Origin: Isoetes taiwanensis
Taxonomy: Eukaryota > Streptophyta > Lycopodiopsida > Isoetales > Isoetaceae
Reading direction: 5' to 3'
Assembly (NCBI GenBank): GCA_021234155.1
Contig: JAJEKV010000141.1
Span: forward strand, 1,549,743 to 1,613,742
Length of the DNA: 64,000 bases
Positions 11,693 to 22,040 of this stretch are shown here, piece after piece; the first letter of the stretch is position 1, and the number at the start of each line of letters is the position of its first letter. The notes under the pieces were generated by a model. It was given only the letters and a program-made list of their open reading frames with translations, was not told where the DNA came from and did not search any database. A program made the translations under genes and the position numbers.

Positions 11693-13545
11693 TTCCTGTT
11701 CATTGACTCCTCCAGACTCCCTCTTAGCGACCTTTCTTTCATGGAAATGCAGTAACTCTCATTTTGGAAAACATTAATTCCTTATGTAACTTTCTTATCT
11801 CATAAATTGCAGACCTGGCCATTTTCTTGATCTCAATTGTATTCAGGTAATCTGATCTAATACATAACTTTGTAGTTTTAAATCCCCTCGCTACCTTGTC
11901 ATCTGTCTGTCTATGCACTCTCATGTAAAAATCACTCTCTTTCGGAATAGCATCACATAAAGAACATTGATAATTTACAAAGAGTTCACCAATAAGGCTG
12001 ACCCTCTTGCATTTCTTATGCCTAAACGAGCCACTAATCTGTTTCTGTACTAAACCCTGCCCATGCTGCAATGTAGGTTCACAATACCAATGTGTCCCAA
12101 TTTTCAGCTCATGCAGAAAGGGTCTTAAATCCTTAACTTTATCTCCATACTTATATTTGTTCTGCCAAAAGCCCCAGCATAATAGAGCTAAGGACGTTTC
12201 TGTCACCGAAATACGACAATGAAACCTAAATACCCTACAAACTTAAAATACAAACCACTTATAAAGCCAGTAAGAGTACTTACGTGAACTGTTACTTGAT
12301 GAAGCTTGGCTGCTTGAGCTTGGAGGGCATGGAGTGTTTGCTGCTCATGTCAAAATCAGTCCAAATCAGCTAAGATTATTCAACATTATTGCAGCTTAAA
12401 TGTGAACACTACTTTTAGCAAATAAAATAGAGGTTACCTCTTGCAAAAAAAGAATGCAAGTTTTCTTGATGCGGGTCTGCTTCAGCCGATTTCTTCGGCC
12501 TGCCACCTCTTGCTGCTTGGTCATTTGACTCCTTACCTATATTCATGACAGCATGCACGTGTCTCTTTGAAAGAATATGATCTCTCATGTGGCCATTAAG
12601 ATTTCCAGATCTTGGAAAGAGTTCAAGAAACCTTTCACACATGGCACAAATAATACGAATGTCATCAAGTTTAGCATATCCACCAACGGCGCTCTCATAA
12701 AGCTTGAACACAACATCAAAAATTCTAGTTTCTTCTTGAAACTTTGCAATGGCAGCAGCTAATGTACTTTCTACTAGAGCTTGATTCTCCTCGCAAATGT
12801 CCAGCTCCTCCTCAATATTGCAGGGCTGATCCTCCTTCTCCACAACCTGCTCTCCCTTCTCGTGACGCTTCAGGTTACGCTCGTAATTATCGGCATACTG
12901 GTTTAAAATGGGCATCATAAGAACACAATTCAAACCTGTCCTTTCGATTATTTCGCTGCAGCTTTGAACTCAACTTCCTCACAGCAACTTGCCATTTGGC
13001 AGCATCAAACTTTATTGCTAACTTGAATAGCAACCTATTCTTTGAAAAATACAGATCTGATACATCATCTAAAAAGGCGGTATCTTCAACGAGAACAAGT
13101 TCATCATCATTATTTACCTCTTCATTGGTCTGCTCCTCGGCTATCATAGTCTAGTCTACATCTCAAATTGGAGATTTTGAGATGAAATGCTCTCAACAAT
13201 AGTCCTCTGCCTTTTTTGTGCAGGCTCTCCAACCACCTTGATAGTAACCTCGTTAGTACAAACCTTAAACCTTACCTCCTGCCTTGATGTGAAGGCCACT
13301 TCCCTATTTCCAAGAAATACAAATTCTTTCTCATCCTCCAGTAGCCTGTCCCGTCTTATTTCATTGCGGACATCCACGTAAGTGCATTCATGAGACACCA
13401 TCACGAGGCCAAGGTCAGCCACAATTCCACAATCTTCATTCACCTTAACCACTAGTATCCTTTCCATTTTCTTCAGCTTGCCATAAACAAAGAAACAGCA
13501 AATAATATTAGAGAGATGCTTGTGAATGTATAGCGTTACCGACAT
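11690..13545 (-). pseudogene. Large multi-domain gene, 5' part (ubiquitin-like start, zinc-finger-like middle)
   Basis: This is the upstream half of the gene whose 3' part lies at 1714-4360. Open segments are 13545-13156, 13147-12887, 12933-12415 and 12206-11739, then about 11750-11690 running into the transposon. An ATG at 13467 begins MERILVVKV. Residues after it (DLGLVMVS, FVFLGNREV, KQ/RQEVRF-type) look like a ubiquitin-like fold. The second and third segments overlap in different frames near 12900. The third has a C-x2-C...H-x3-H arrangement (ICAMCERF..NGHMRDH) resembling a zinc finger, followed by a basic stretch. The fourth contains LLCWGFW, GSFRHKKC and CSLCDAIP. The last 20 codons before the CACTA continue in frame into 4360 once the element and one TSD copy are removed. 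Frame changes make it probably non-functional. Confidence 0.68.
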
Positions 13546-13559
13546 GCATGCACGAAACT

Positions 13560-14151
13560 GATCTTAAACAGACCTTACATAGATGCAAAAACCCTCTAAA
13601 AACCACATTTCTACCACGGATCTCAGAGAATGGAGGCCAAAATGGAGAAAGGGGAAGTTTGGCCTACAAAAAAAGAACTACTGGAGCTGCTGTAGGAAAT
13701 AGATGGACTTCAAAATCAAATGCTCAACAATGCTTTATGCTGCTCGTCTAACTACTTCCTAATCCGTTCATAACCAAACTCTGTGGTAGATTTTTATGTG
13801 GCAGGGACGAAGAAACTTTAAAACATTACCTCCGAAACACGAAATCTCTTGACGTATTTCTGGCAGCAAGCTTCGGATTCAAAGCCCTCAAAACGTAATC
13901 TTACGCCTTAGCAGCTCGAAGAAATCCATCCCCGGACCGTGGAAATCCATACATCCTGGGCGCCAAAACGTAGGAGCGACCGCAGGTATACATACTTTTT
14001 TTTTTCAAAAAAACCCCTTCTCCGTCCACGCACATGTATTCTACGGAATACATGTGTGAACCACCCCGGGCTTACGATGTTCTCAAGGGCAAGCTCAGAT
14101 GGGCCGAAATATGTCACTAGTCACACATGAGAGCCAGCAATAACTTGAAAT
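13560..14151. other. Intergenic, no recognised gene
   Basis: No coding match. It contains short ORFs on both strands and a poly-T/poly-A tract near 14000. Confidence 0.45.
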
Positions 14152-15696
14152 AACCTTTGCGCTGGCCATCCTGATGGATGAGTACGTGGAGGATGAAACT
14201 TTGCCAGCAGAAAAAGGCAAAGCACTCGAGTCCTCTAATGAGGAAGATGACGAGTACATCCGAGAGGATGACTTCGTCCGGTGGAAGCAACTAGCAGAAC
14301 AGATGCCTCCACACACACCAGGGGGGCACGACTGACAGGTTTGGATGCCCTTCCAGTTATCTATCACTAGGGGCAGGAGTACCTCCTATTGGAGGATATT
14401 ATGTGGGCGTATCATGTAGTGGCTGGCTTGAAGACCTGAACGAACGCGCAAGTACTTTATGAGCTCGCTGAGTACTGTATGGATGACTTCATCGATTTTA
14501 CGCCGGTTGAGCTCCCTACAGAGGTACAACAACTACTCCAGTTTCAGCAGGAAACCATTGAGCCAGTTGACACATTCCTCGGGCTAAGAGACCTTATGCT
14601 CCAGGACCCTCCATCTCAACCTCCTCATGAAGCTTTCACTGCCATGGGACCTCAAGTCCGGAATATTAATATGGTCAATGTTTGGATGAAGAGGAGGAGG
14701 ATCTCTACAATAACCCGGCTCATATGTGGGAAGAAAAGCAAGAACTTAAGGAGGAACAGGTCACCATGGACCTTGACATGGAAGTAGTTACCTCTGTCAC
14801 GCCAGGGGTTAAAGCATTGGGAAATCACCTCAACGCTTCTTCCTATCAGATTTGTGGCAGGGACAGGTCCTTTTTGTGGCACGAGACCTAGCTCCAGAGG
14901 CCGAAGCTTCGTGGTGGGACCTCCGTGCATTATCCACCTTGGCAGGCCATAAGAAGCTTTCCTATCGCACTTTCACCTACATGCTCGTGCCCCGGGACTT
15001 CGCTTTGACTACCTTAGGACAAGATATAGCACCGTGGATGAGCATGAAGCTTCTTGTGGCCGCTCCTTTGGCCACTGCTTACCCACCAGAGGTTGCTTCT
15101 CTTGCCGCCAGCACTGTCGATCCAGGGGTTACTTTGCTGCGCCATCGGCAGCCACCACCACCTCCTACGCCAATGGATCAGGACGGAGGACCTAGTTTCT
15201 GAGTATAGATTTATGGAATTATAGAGTATGGCCTTCGGCCATTACCATATATGTACTATTGTATCGGCAATTTTATGCCCCTCTAAATACAAATTTTGTT
15301 ACTTGTCTATCTTCTTGAGAAGTTCTAAGTATAAGAAATGACTTATGGATTGTACATCTATTGTCGGGTTTGTTGCAGGACCAGAAGCATCGTATTGCCT
15401 CACAAAAGGGTGGGAAATTGTCACGCTCCTTCGTGATAAAGCTCTCCAAAACTTGCAACGTCCTGCAACGAAGTTGGGCCTTTTGGGAATTTACCAACGA
15501 AGAAGCGTTCATGGATGCGGATGACCACTTATGGGAGCTATATTACGCAATGCATAACTTCTTTAGTCTATTGATCATAAACTCGACTCTCGAGTATCAG
15601 GATCTTATCATCAAGGCTTGGGCCAAATATAAATTAGTGCGTGTAGTGAGGGAGACTATCCGTTATACGGTCCTCCATCCCCTTACGGCACCATAG
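14152..15696 (+). pseudogene. Degraded coding region of unknown family, interrupted downstream by the hAT element
   Basis: Plus-strand reading gives protein-like pieces in several frames. Frame A, about 14158-14331, is acidic and ends PPHTPGGHD then stop. About 14440-14790 includes FIDFTPVELPTEVQQLL and FLGLRDLMLQDPPSQPP. About 14690-14890 continues in another frame with an acidic stretch (DEEEEDLYNNPAHMWEEKQE), and 14852-15202 ends in a proline-rich tail. A good 3' splice site (TTGTTGCAG) precedes 15379-15696, which encodes a tryptophan/tyrosine-rich piece ending at a stop. The composition suggests an old retroelement or transposon ORF, possibly gag-like and perhaps linked to the plus-strand gag remnant at 22588-23122 on the far side of the hAT insertion. 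I do not recognise the family. Confidence 0.35.
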
Positions 15697-15772
15697 ACCC
15701 ACCTTTTTGTTAAACCCTCTTGTATAAATAAACTTTCATCTTTGTTGTTTGTGTGGGCATTATGCCAAATGT

Positions 15773-15799
15773 ACCCCTACCAGGGATAGGTTCTATACG
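15773..15799. repeat. hAT left TSD and TIR
   Basis: The 8-bp target copy ACCCCTAC (15773-15780) precedes the 19-bp inverted repeat CAGGGATAGGTTCTATACG, which matches the right end with one mismatch. Confidence 0.92.
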
Positions 15800-16180
15800 T
15801 ACAAAATTGGAATTCCTGACGTATAAAGTTAAAAAATACGTATTTAACGTATAAAGACCCTCATTTGGAAAAAATCTTCGCGCGACGAAAACCTTCGTGA
15901 AAGCGTCGCGCGAAATACAAAAGAATCCGCGGTGGCGAAAGGGCAGGGCGACATTCGCGTCGCTGAAAACTTCGCGGAAAGCATCGCAAAAATTTTTCAC
16001 AGACGCTTTTTCGCTTTATTTCACAGACTGTGGGTGGCGAGCGATGTTCAGATCTGTTGTTTATCACGCTTTCCAGACGCTGAAAGTTTTCAGCGACGCC
16101 TTTCGGTTTTCGGCATTACCACGAAATTTTTATATATATGCGGCGCGGGGATTCAGTTTTTGCGCCGCAAAGAAGGTATT
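15800..16180. promoter_or_regulatory. Left subterminal motif-rich region of hAT
   Basis: Recurring CGTCGC, GCGACG, GCGAAA, GACGC and TACGTATA-like words occur in both orientations, mirrored at 22040-22470. hAT transposases bind multiple short subterminal motifs, so these are candidate binding sites. Short ORFs across this zone are by-products of the CG-rich motifs. Confidence 0.6.
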
Positions 16181-17216
16181 CTTCTGCGCCAAACCTTCCA
16201 ACTTGCCTCCCAAAACCTTTTTTTTTTTGTTTTTCTTAGTTTTTAAACAATTTTTTGTTGTTTTTTTTATAGTTTAGGCTAGGCAAGGCCTGGCAGATTA
16301 GGCCCTTCTTTGTTGCCCCCACAATGTAAGGGGCGTGGCGATGGTGAGTGCCTTGTTCTGTGGGCTGAGCTTGGCCTATTTTAGAAAAAGAAAAAAAAAT
16401 AATAATAATAATTCAAGAAAAATAATAATTCAAGACAAAAAAATTGCTCGAAACAAAAAGATATTAAATTTTGTTGCCTTCCCTTTGAAAGGACAACCTT
16501 AGTACCAACTAGATTTAGTGGCCTTAGGGTTTCGTGTTGCCAAGGGCGGAGGCATGCCCCTTGCCTGGTATTGCCGCATTTATTTGCGCCATGCCGAGGG
16601 TGGGTGGTGATGCTGAAGTTTGAGGCAACTAGGGTCACCCTTTTTTAAGAGGTATAACCCTCGCCTGACGCCGCTGTTGGCCTTGGTCACGCGGTGTTGA
16701 AAGGTGTGTGTTGTACTCTTATTGAGGGTTATGAGAATGTTTTACTAATACATTCCCTAGTTCCTGATGATAGTGTTGTTGATGAAAGTCTGACACGAAT
16801 AGAGGAACTGGCGTTTGTTTTAGTAGGCATTCAATTGGTCTCGTCTTTTGAAAAAGCGTGACTTGGGTGGGATAAGTGCAATGCATTTTAAACTTGCTAG
16901 CCTCGCATTTTGGCGATGAAATTTGGGCTATAGATCATAAATCGTGTTTTGGTCCTTTCATGTGTGTTATCCCATCCTTGGCCTTGCACATACATACTTA
17001 TGAACCAATTAAAATTTACCAGTAATAGGATAAAATGTTAGTGTCTTAGTGTCTTAGTGTTTCATGCTGGTTAAAGAAATTGATTTACCGTCATTGTCCT
17101 GCACTAAATTGAAAGTTTTGTCTTTGTTTGACTTGTAGGTGTTGCTGTTGTCATTTGCGCATTGTCGTGGAGTCGCATTTTGCTAGCTAGCTAGACAATC
17201 CCTTAAGATAAGCAGT
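16181..17216. other. hAT interior, 5' of the cargo, no recognised gene
   Basis: Contains poly-T (16215-16265) and an AAT microsatellite (about 16396-16437). Beyond that I see nothing assignable. It may hold the promoter of the cargo genes. Confidence 0.4.
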
Positions 17217-17826
17217 ATGACTTCAGAAGAGAGAGCAGAAGGTAACCCCCAACCAAATGTGGCATTAACGTCTCAAATAGAGCCGCAACCGGTAGAGAGG
17301 CATTGGCGCCCCAAGCGGAGGCTACTGGCGTTGCAACTCGAGTCATCTTCCGCGGCGTTGCACAGTAGAAAGAAGTAGACCACAACAAGCATAGTCTACT
17401 TTGAGACCGAATTTATGAACGGTTGTGTGTCGGCCGCGTGCAATGCCTCGATTCGGGATTTGGAATTGATTACCAACGGTGAGGAAGGATGACTAGCCTA
17501 CCATGCGGACTTGGTAAAAGATGCCGAGAGGGCTTTTAAACTTGAATAATGGACCTAGAGCCTAGAAAAGTGTGAGCAAGAGAGGTATACATGGATAGTG
17601 GGTAATATTAGCCGCACTATCGGGAATATGATCACGAAGTTTCAAATTTGAGTAGTCCTAAGCTTGAGGCTAGAGCTAAAAGAAAAAGCCGGCACATGGA
17701 ATGTGGCGTGACGAACAGAAAATTAAAGAAAGAAGCCCATCAACCCCTCATCTTGTTAAGAAAGTGTTGGAAAACCATAAAAAGCCAAACGCCCGGTGAG
17801 ACAGATAGGAGTGGGAAGCTTCGTAG
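17217..17826 (+). pseudogene. Broken N-terminal coding region upstream of the kinase-like ORF
   Basis: An ATG at 17217 opens 53 codons (MTSEERAEGNPQPNV...) to a TAG at 17376. The same frame stays protein-like afterwards (SIVYFETEFMNGCVSAACN, LAYHADLVKDAERAFKLE, KCEQERYTWIVGNISRTIG) but with TGA, TAA and TAG stops before about 17650. The text then continues in a second frame (RAKRKSRHMECGV...) until 17863. Several stops are one C-to-T change from Gln or Trp codons, the decay expected of a methylated transposon. This is probably the lost N-terminal part of the kinase-like protein. An alternative is that introns skip some of the stops. Confidence 0.5.
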
Positions 17827-18948
17827 AAGGCAGATGCCAAGACAACTTGGTTTGCCAAAGTAGATTCATCACAAATAATAAATGGATTAAACGAATTGGT
17901 TCGGTTCATATGGCTAGTGTATAAGTGCAATATTTTAGGGGCTAGTTTTATTAAGGATGAACCTTATTGTGTAAAACTTCAACATGATAATTTTCACCCA
18001 AGTACAGATCCCAATAAGTTAGTGCAAGCTATGTTGAAGAACATGAGAGAGTCTGGAATGCAAGTTAGGCACGGGTGTATAATACGGTGCATTGGTAGCA
18101 CAACCGGCCTAGAAAGACAAGGGTTAATTTTCCCTTTTTGGAATGGAGGTTCGTTGGCAACCTTCTTTACAAGTCATGGAAGCAATGCTTTTGCAGAGCT
18201 TGCATTCAAGAAGTTAGGAGTTGTCCCCAGAGTTGAGACGGACTTGAGGTTGCTTGAGGAGCGCAGAAAGAAAGAATTATTTGTTGCCTCTAGGGTTGGG
18301 GACTTGGCAATGTCATTTTGCAGCGGGCTACGAAAACTCCATCAAGAAAGATATTTGCATATGGACTTGCATCCGGGCAATATATTGCTCCATTTTGATT
18401 ATGGAAAGGAGAAGGGATGTATTGATCCTCAGGCTGTATACATTGGCATTTGTGATTGGGGTGAATCTAGGTTGATCGGCGAGACAGTGGAGGTAAAACG
18501 ATGGCATTACAAGGGTTTGGATGGCGAGGGTAAGAAAAGAATTGAGATGGAAAGGGCCAGGCATCCATATATGCACGATGATCTTTTTTTTGGTAGTGGC
18601 TCGAAGACAGTGCCTGCAAGGATTGACTTTGATTTGCACGGGGCAGCCTACATTGTCTACTACTTGGATGACTTTGCTAGTAAGCACTCCTACCTGGAGT
18701 CAATGGAAAGCCTGGAGCAGCAAGGCAAGCATCGGAGAATGTGCGACTATTTGAAACATTGCGTTGAGTCGCCAATGAGAGACAAAACACGAAAATTTGA
18801 TATGGCCCAGCTACTTGACACCATGCGGAGCAGTTTTCATTGCTCTCCAATGCCGTGCACGAGGCCACAGTTGGAATCAGATTGGATTCTTCAACTTGGC
18901 CAGGGTGGCGACGACGCAGTAGACCAAGCTGGTCCTAGTCACGCTTAG
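17827..18948 (+). CDS. Kinase-like (protein kinase fold) protein, cargo of the hAT element
   Basis: The frame is open from a TAG at 17824-17826 to a stop at 18946-18948, about 373 codons. No early ATG is present, so the true start is either in the damaged upstream region or at an internal Met near 18031. Visible kinase features are a VKLQ strand where the ATP-binding Lys would sit (about 17970), a hinge-like PFWNGGSL (about 18140) and an alpha-E helix ending SGLRKLH. The catalytic loop is HMDLHPGNILL (18355-18390), and CDWGES stands at the usual DFG position. A glycine loop is not evident. HxDLHPGN is shared by atypical and aminoglycoside-kinase-like families, so activity is plausible but the substrate is unknown. 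A 284-bp spacer separates it from the RING-like gene on the same strand. The C-terminus is short and polar. Confidence 0.7.
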   Translation, partial: KADAKTTWFAKVDSSQIINGLNELVRFIWLVYKCNILGASFIKDEPYCVKLQHDNFHPSTDPNKLVQAMLKNMRESGMQVRHGCIIRCIGSTTGLERQGLIFPFWNGGSLATFFTSHGSNAFAELAFKKLGVVPRVETDLRLLEERRKKELFVASRVGDLAMSFCSGLRKLHQERYLHMDLHPGNILLHFDYGKEKGCIDPQAVYIGICDWGESRLIGETVEVKRWHYKGLDGEGKKRIEMERARHPYMHDDLFFGSGSKTVPARIDFDLHGAAYIVYYLDDFASKHSYLESMESLEQQGKHRRMCDYLKHCVESPMRDKTRKFDMAQLLDTMRSSFHCSPMPCTRPQLESDWILQLGQGGDDAVDQAGPSHA

Positions 18949-19232
18949 CGTGCATATTATGTCGAGCATTCACACACGAGCATAAATTCACATTTAAACA
19001 TTCTTGTACTATATAATATTCCAAATAAATTGATAAAACGAGCGTTTCATGCTATTTGAGAAATTATTGTTTGTTTGTGTGTATAGCTTAGTTCCTATTT
19101 TCGCGTGTTTTTTGTGTTATTTATTGTGTGTTTTTTTTTATATGTTGCAGCTAACGAAAATTATAAAGACAAGAAGTCAAAGCACACCTATACAAGTCAA
19201 TCAACGCATCTATCCAAGATAGCACTATAATT
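18949..19232 (+). promoter_or_regulatory. Spacer with a strong 3' splice site between the two cargo genes
   Basis: AT-rich spacer ending in a long T tract and ATGTTGCAG at about 19131-19150, a very good plant 3' splice site 83 bp before the RING-like start codon. It suggests an intron in the 5' UTR of the second gene, or splicing from an upstream exon that could be shared with the kinase-like transcript. Confidence 0.5.
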
Positions 19233-20639
19233 ATGTCTCGTCAAGAAGACGAAGAATCTCATCCACGGAATGTGGGTACGTCGGAGCAGCAGCAGGATCG
19301 GCATGATTTTTCGGTACCCACGAATTTGAGGACCCCCTCTCCGTTCTTGCAAGACATAGAGAATGAGCTTGAAATGTCAGTTGCTCGGCAAATGGAGAGA
19401 GCAGCAGCATATGCAAGAGCGAATGAGTTTCGCACGGCCGAGTTAAGAAGGCTGCGTGCGATGGACGAAGTTTCGAAGAGGGAGGATTGCACCATCACAG
19501 AGGTGCATAATGTAGCCAGCGAGTCAGGGTCAGGCCATTGTCCGCATGGAGCAGATTACGAAGACATAATGGCAAATTTGGACAAGAATGAGTTTGAAAG
19601 AGAGTGGCCTAGTAGGAGGGGTAAGTATAAGGCTCACGAGTGCAGGATTGCTGTGGTTCGAGCAAAAGCAGTCGAGCGCCATGTCCAAGTGAAGGGACAT
19701 TTACCCCACAATGGAGAGTTCAGCAAGAGTTTCGCGCAGCAAGTATACTACGAGCTTGTGAAGGAAATGCCCGTAAATTATGGAAGTAGAAAATGCATGC
19801 AAGGAAGCAGTAGTGGCAGCACCAAGAGGGTCAAGCTATCGGAAGATAGCGAGAGTGGGGCACATGGTGAGCCTGTCACCATTACATACCTTGTGGCTGA
19901 CGCTCTCCAACTTTTGGAGGTGGCAGGGGTAGCTGCGGCTGGAGCCGTGAATGACCTTGTAGATATTCGAGCCCAACTGGAGAATGAGAGAAGTCGGAAC
20001 CTAACCCTCTCTGAAGAGAATATTCGCTTAAAGGACCGTGCCGATGGGTATGAGAAGATGGCCGCTGAATTAGAGGACACTAAACGGCAGCTAGCGGCTT
20101 TGAATAGAGAGGTTACGGTCCTCATGACTAACAACGATCACTTGCGCAATCTGACAAAATCGTTGGACTCTGATCCTTTTAGGGTGACTTCGGAGCAGTC
20201 AATATCATATCTCCCTCGCGAGTATTTGTATGAGAGCCAGTGGGAAGACCTAAAGCTCCAAGATTTCAGACATTGCCATGTGTGTGGTGACAACCTGACA
20301 CAGGTGGGTTGGTACACTCTAGGGTGTGGGCATCGCCTGCACATGCGATGTGTTCTTGATTGGATGTTGGGAAGCCGCTTCTGTCCAATGCAAGATGGAT
20401 GGATTTTTCCCGAGTTACAATATGCCATATTAAATATGCAAGGTCGCATGCCAGCGTTGCCACATCTGACCGCTCGCAGGAGGGATGGGCAGATGCACAC
20501 TTTTCAAACCTTTCGCGAGATGGAATTGTGGAGGGGAGTGGAGGAGCCGCGTGAAGGAGAGGCAGTGCCAGACATTAACCAGTTCTTACCACCACCTCCA
20601 GGGCCACAGGGTGATTATATTGACCCAAATGACCAATGA
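19233..20639 (+). CDS. Coiled-coil RING-like protein, cargo of the hAT element
   Basis: A 468-codon uninterrupted ORF starts with MSRQEDEESHP. Residues 1-110 are charged and helical. About 110-190 is a basic conserved-looking block (EFEREWPSRRGKYKAHE, VKGHLPHNGEF). Residues about 245-320 form a heptad-rich coiled coil (LENERSRNLTLSEEN...ELEDTKRQLAALN). A RING-H2-like finger spans about 347-388: C-x2-C, 13 residues, C-x-H-x2-H-x2-C, 10 residues, then C-P-M-Q. The eighth ligand is Gln instead of Cys, so metal binding at the second site may be altered or completed elsewhere. RING proteins are usually E3 ubiquitin ligases; that role is an inference from the fold only. The gene lies just after the kinase-like ORF and ends against the truncated antisense hAT transposase. 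Confidence 0.75.
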   Translation: MSRQEDEESHPRNVGTSEQQQDRHDFSVPTNLRTPSPFLQDIENELEMSVARQMERAAAYARANEFRTAELRRLRAMDEVSKREDCTITEVHNVASESGSGHCPHGADYEDIMANLDKNEFEREWPSRRGKYKAHECRIAVVRAKAVERHVQVKGHLPHNGEFSKSFAQQVYYELVKEMPVNYGSRKCMQGSSSGSTKRVKLSEDSESGAHGEPVTITYLVADALQLLEVAGVAAAGAVNDLVDIRAQLENERSRNLTLSEENIRLKDRADGYEKMAAELEDTKRQLAALNREVTVLMTNNDHLRNLTKSLDSDPFRVTSEQSISYLPREYLYESQWEDLKLQDFRHCHVCGDNLTQVGWYTLGCGHRLHMRCVLDWMLGSRFCPMQDGWIFPELQYAILNMQGRMPALPHLTARRRDGQMHTFQTFREMELWRGVEEPREGEAVPDINQFLPPPPGPQGDYIDPNDQ

Positions 20640-20644
20640 AAATG

Positions 20645-21686
20645 AGATATTGCAACTAGTAGCATGCAACCCTGGAAATTCAGACTCCAATAATTCACCC
20701 GCTAGCTTGCAATTAGATGCGTTATCCATTACAACTTGAAATATTCTCTTAGGTCCAAAACTCTCTATCACGGCCTTTGTTTTCTGAAAAATCCAATCTC
20801 CGGTCACTTGGTCAGTTTTGGTTTCTACGGTTTTCAAAAATACTTCACCCCCTGGATACACGATCATGAAATTTATAAGATGGTCCTTGTTTACATTGCT
20901 CCAACCATCAGTCACTAATGAAGCTGGCCGCGCTTCAGTCACATGACACAACTTCATCTCCACCCTTTCAACCATTTTTCCATGTATTTCATCAACCATT
21001 TTATTGTTGGCATGCTTGTATGAAGGCAATCTAAAAGCCGGTCCTGCTTTGGCAACTTCCTGGAAGGCTTCTTTCATTGCTTTGTGCTCCAAAATATGTG
21101 GAGACAACCCAGCATATAAAAATGCCTCTACAACCTTCAATTGCGTCTTCTTCAGTTGCTCTGATGTTAAGCAATGATCAACCCTCTGTTGCTTCGTCTG
21201 TCTTTCCACTATTTCAATTGTCTCTATCATTCTCTGTTCTCCCTTGCTTATAGCACTGCTCTTGAGTATTCGTAACTCGTCGTTTTCTCATATTATTCTT
21301 CGTTTTGCGTACCCATCCAGTCGAGACAATCATTCAATGGCATCCTTTCGCAAGTCAGCAGATGCAGTACAAGTTGCGACACCGACGTCTCGTTCACGTA
21401 AGATGTGAGCTCGAATTCTTGTTGCAGAACCATTTACCGATGAGTATCCACAAAACACACATTCCCACTCATTTACACCAAACTCTTTCACAAACTCCCA
21501 TTCTGGGCCTCTTTTTAGACCCCGCAACTCCGCATCTGGCGACCCGTGGGGCGAGTTGCGGATCCCCGCGGGCCACCGTGGCGAACACCCGATCCTCGCA
21601 CCTCTAGAGGTGGATGCATGACGCATTTGCACGCACCTCCAGGTAGATGCGTGACCAGTAGCCACCATTGCTCGGACCGGTGACAA
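20645..21686 (-). pseudogene. N-terminal half of hAT transposase (BED finger plus DUF659-like region)
   Basis: Two minus-strand open pieces are present. The first (21686-21330) contains a BED-type finger: NEWECVFCGYS with C-x2-C, then a downstream His and Cys (IRAHILRERD..ATC). The second (21230 to about 20650) reads SYKHANNKMVDEI, then LVTDGWSNVNKDHLINFM and VMDNASNCKLAGELLE, ending near GLHATSC. TDGWS and MDNASN correspond to the DUF659-type core of hAT transposases, including two Asp positions of the catalytic triad. The C-terminal part with the catalytic Glu and hAT dimerisation region is missing. Beyond about 20650 the frame runs antisense into the RING-like gene. It should be inactive alone. 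The antisense overlap with the RING-like 3' end could produce convergent transcripts. Confidence 0.85.
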
Positions 21687-21699
21687 TGTCTCTTAATCG

Positions 21700-22040
21700 A
21701 CTCCTTGATTACACGAACTAAAGGAAGGCGTATATATATGCAAAGGAAGCTCACAATGCATATGTTACGTCGATTAAAATCGCGAGAATCAAGGGGGTTG
21801 ACGGGACCCTATAGGATATTCTATGGAAGCGAATCGCGAACAAAGGCTGAAACCTTGGGGGCCGGAGTAAACTCACGTTCCCAAGTATCCAAAGTCAGGC
21901 TTCGTGACCTAAAAACGACACCTCAAAGGCAAACCGTTTCCCAAAGGAGTATTTTGACTCAACCTGGCGGGCCAACGTTCGAGGTGAATTCTAGGGCTAA
22001 TCCGCGTTTTCTTATATATACTATTAACATTGCCACAAAA
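21700..22040. other. hAT interior near the right end, no recognised gene
   Basis: Likely leader sequence of the truncated transposase (minus strand). No assignable coding sequence. Confidence 0.4.

Noticed and set aside
15897-16277. Two overlapping plus-strand ORFs of 104 and 126 codons at the hAT left end
   Set aside because: They consist of translated subterminal motifs (GCGACG, GCGAAA) and poly-T; coding use is unlikely.
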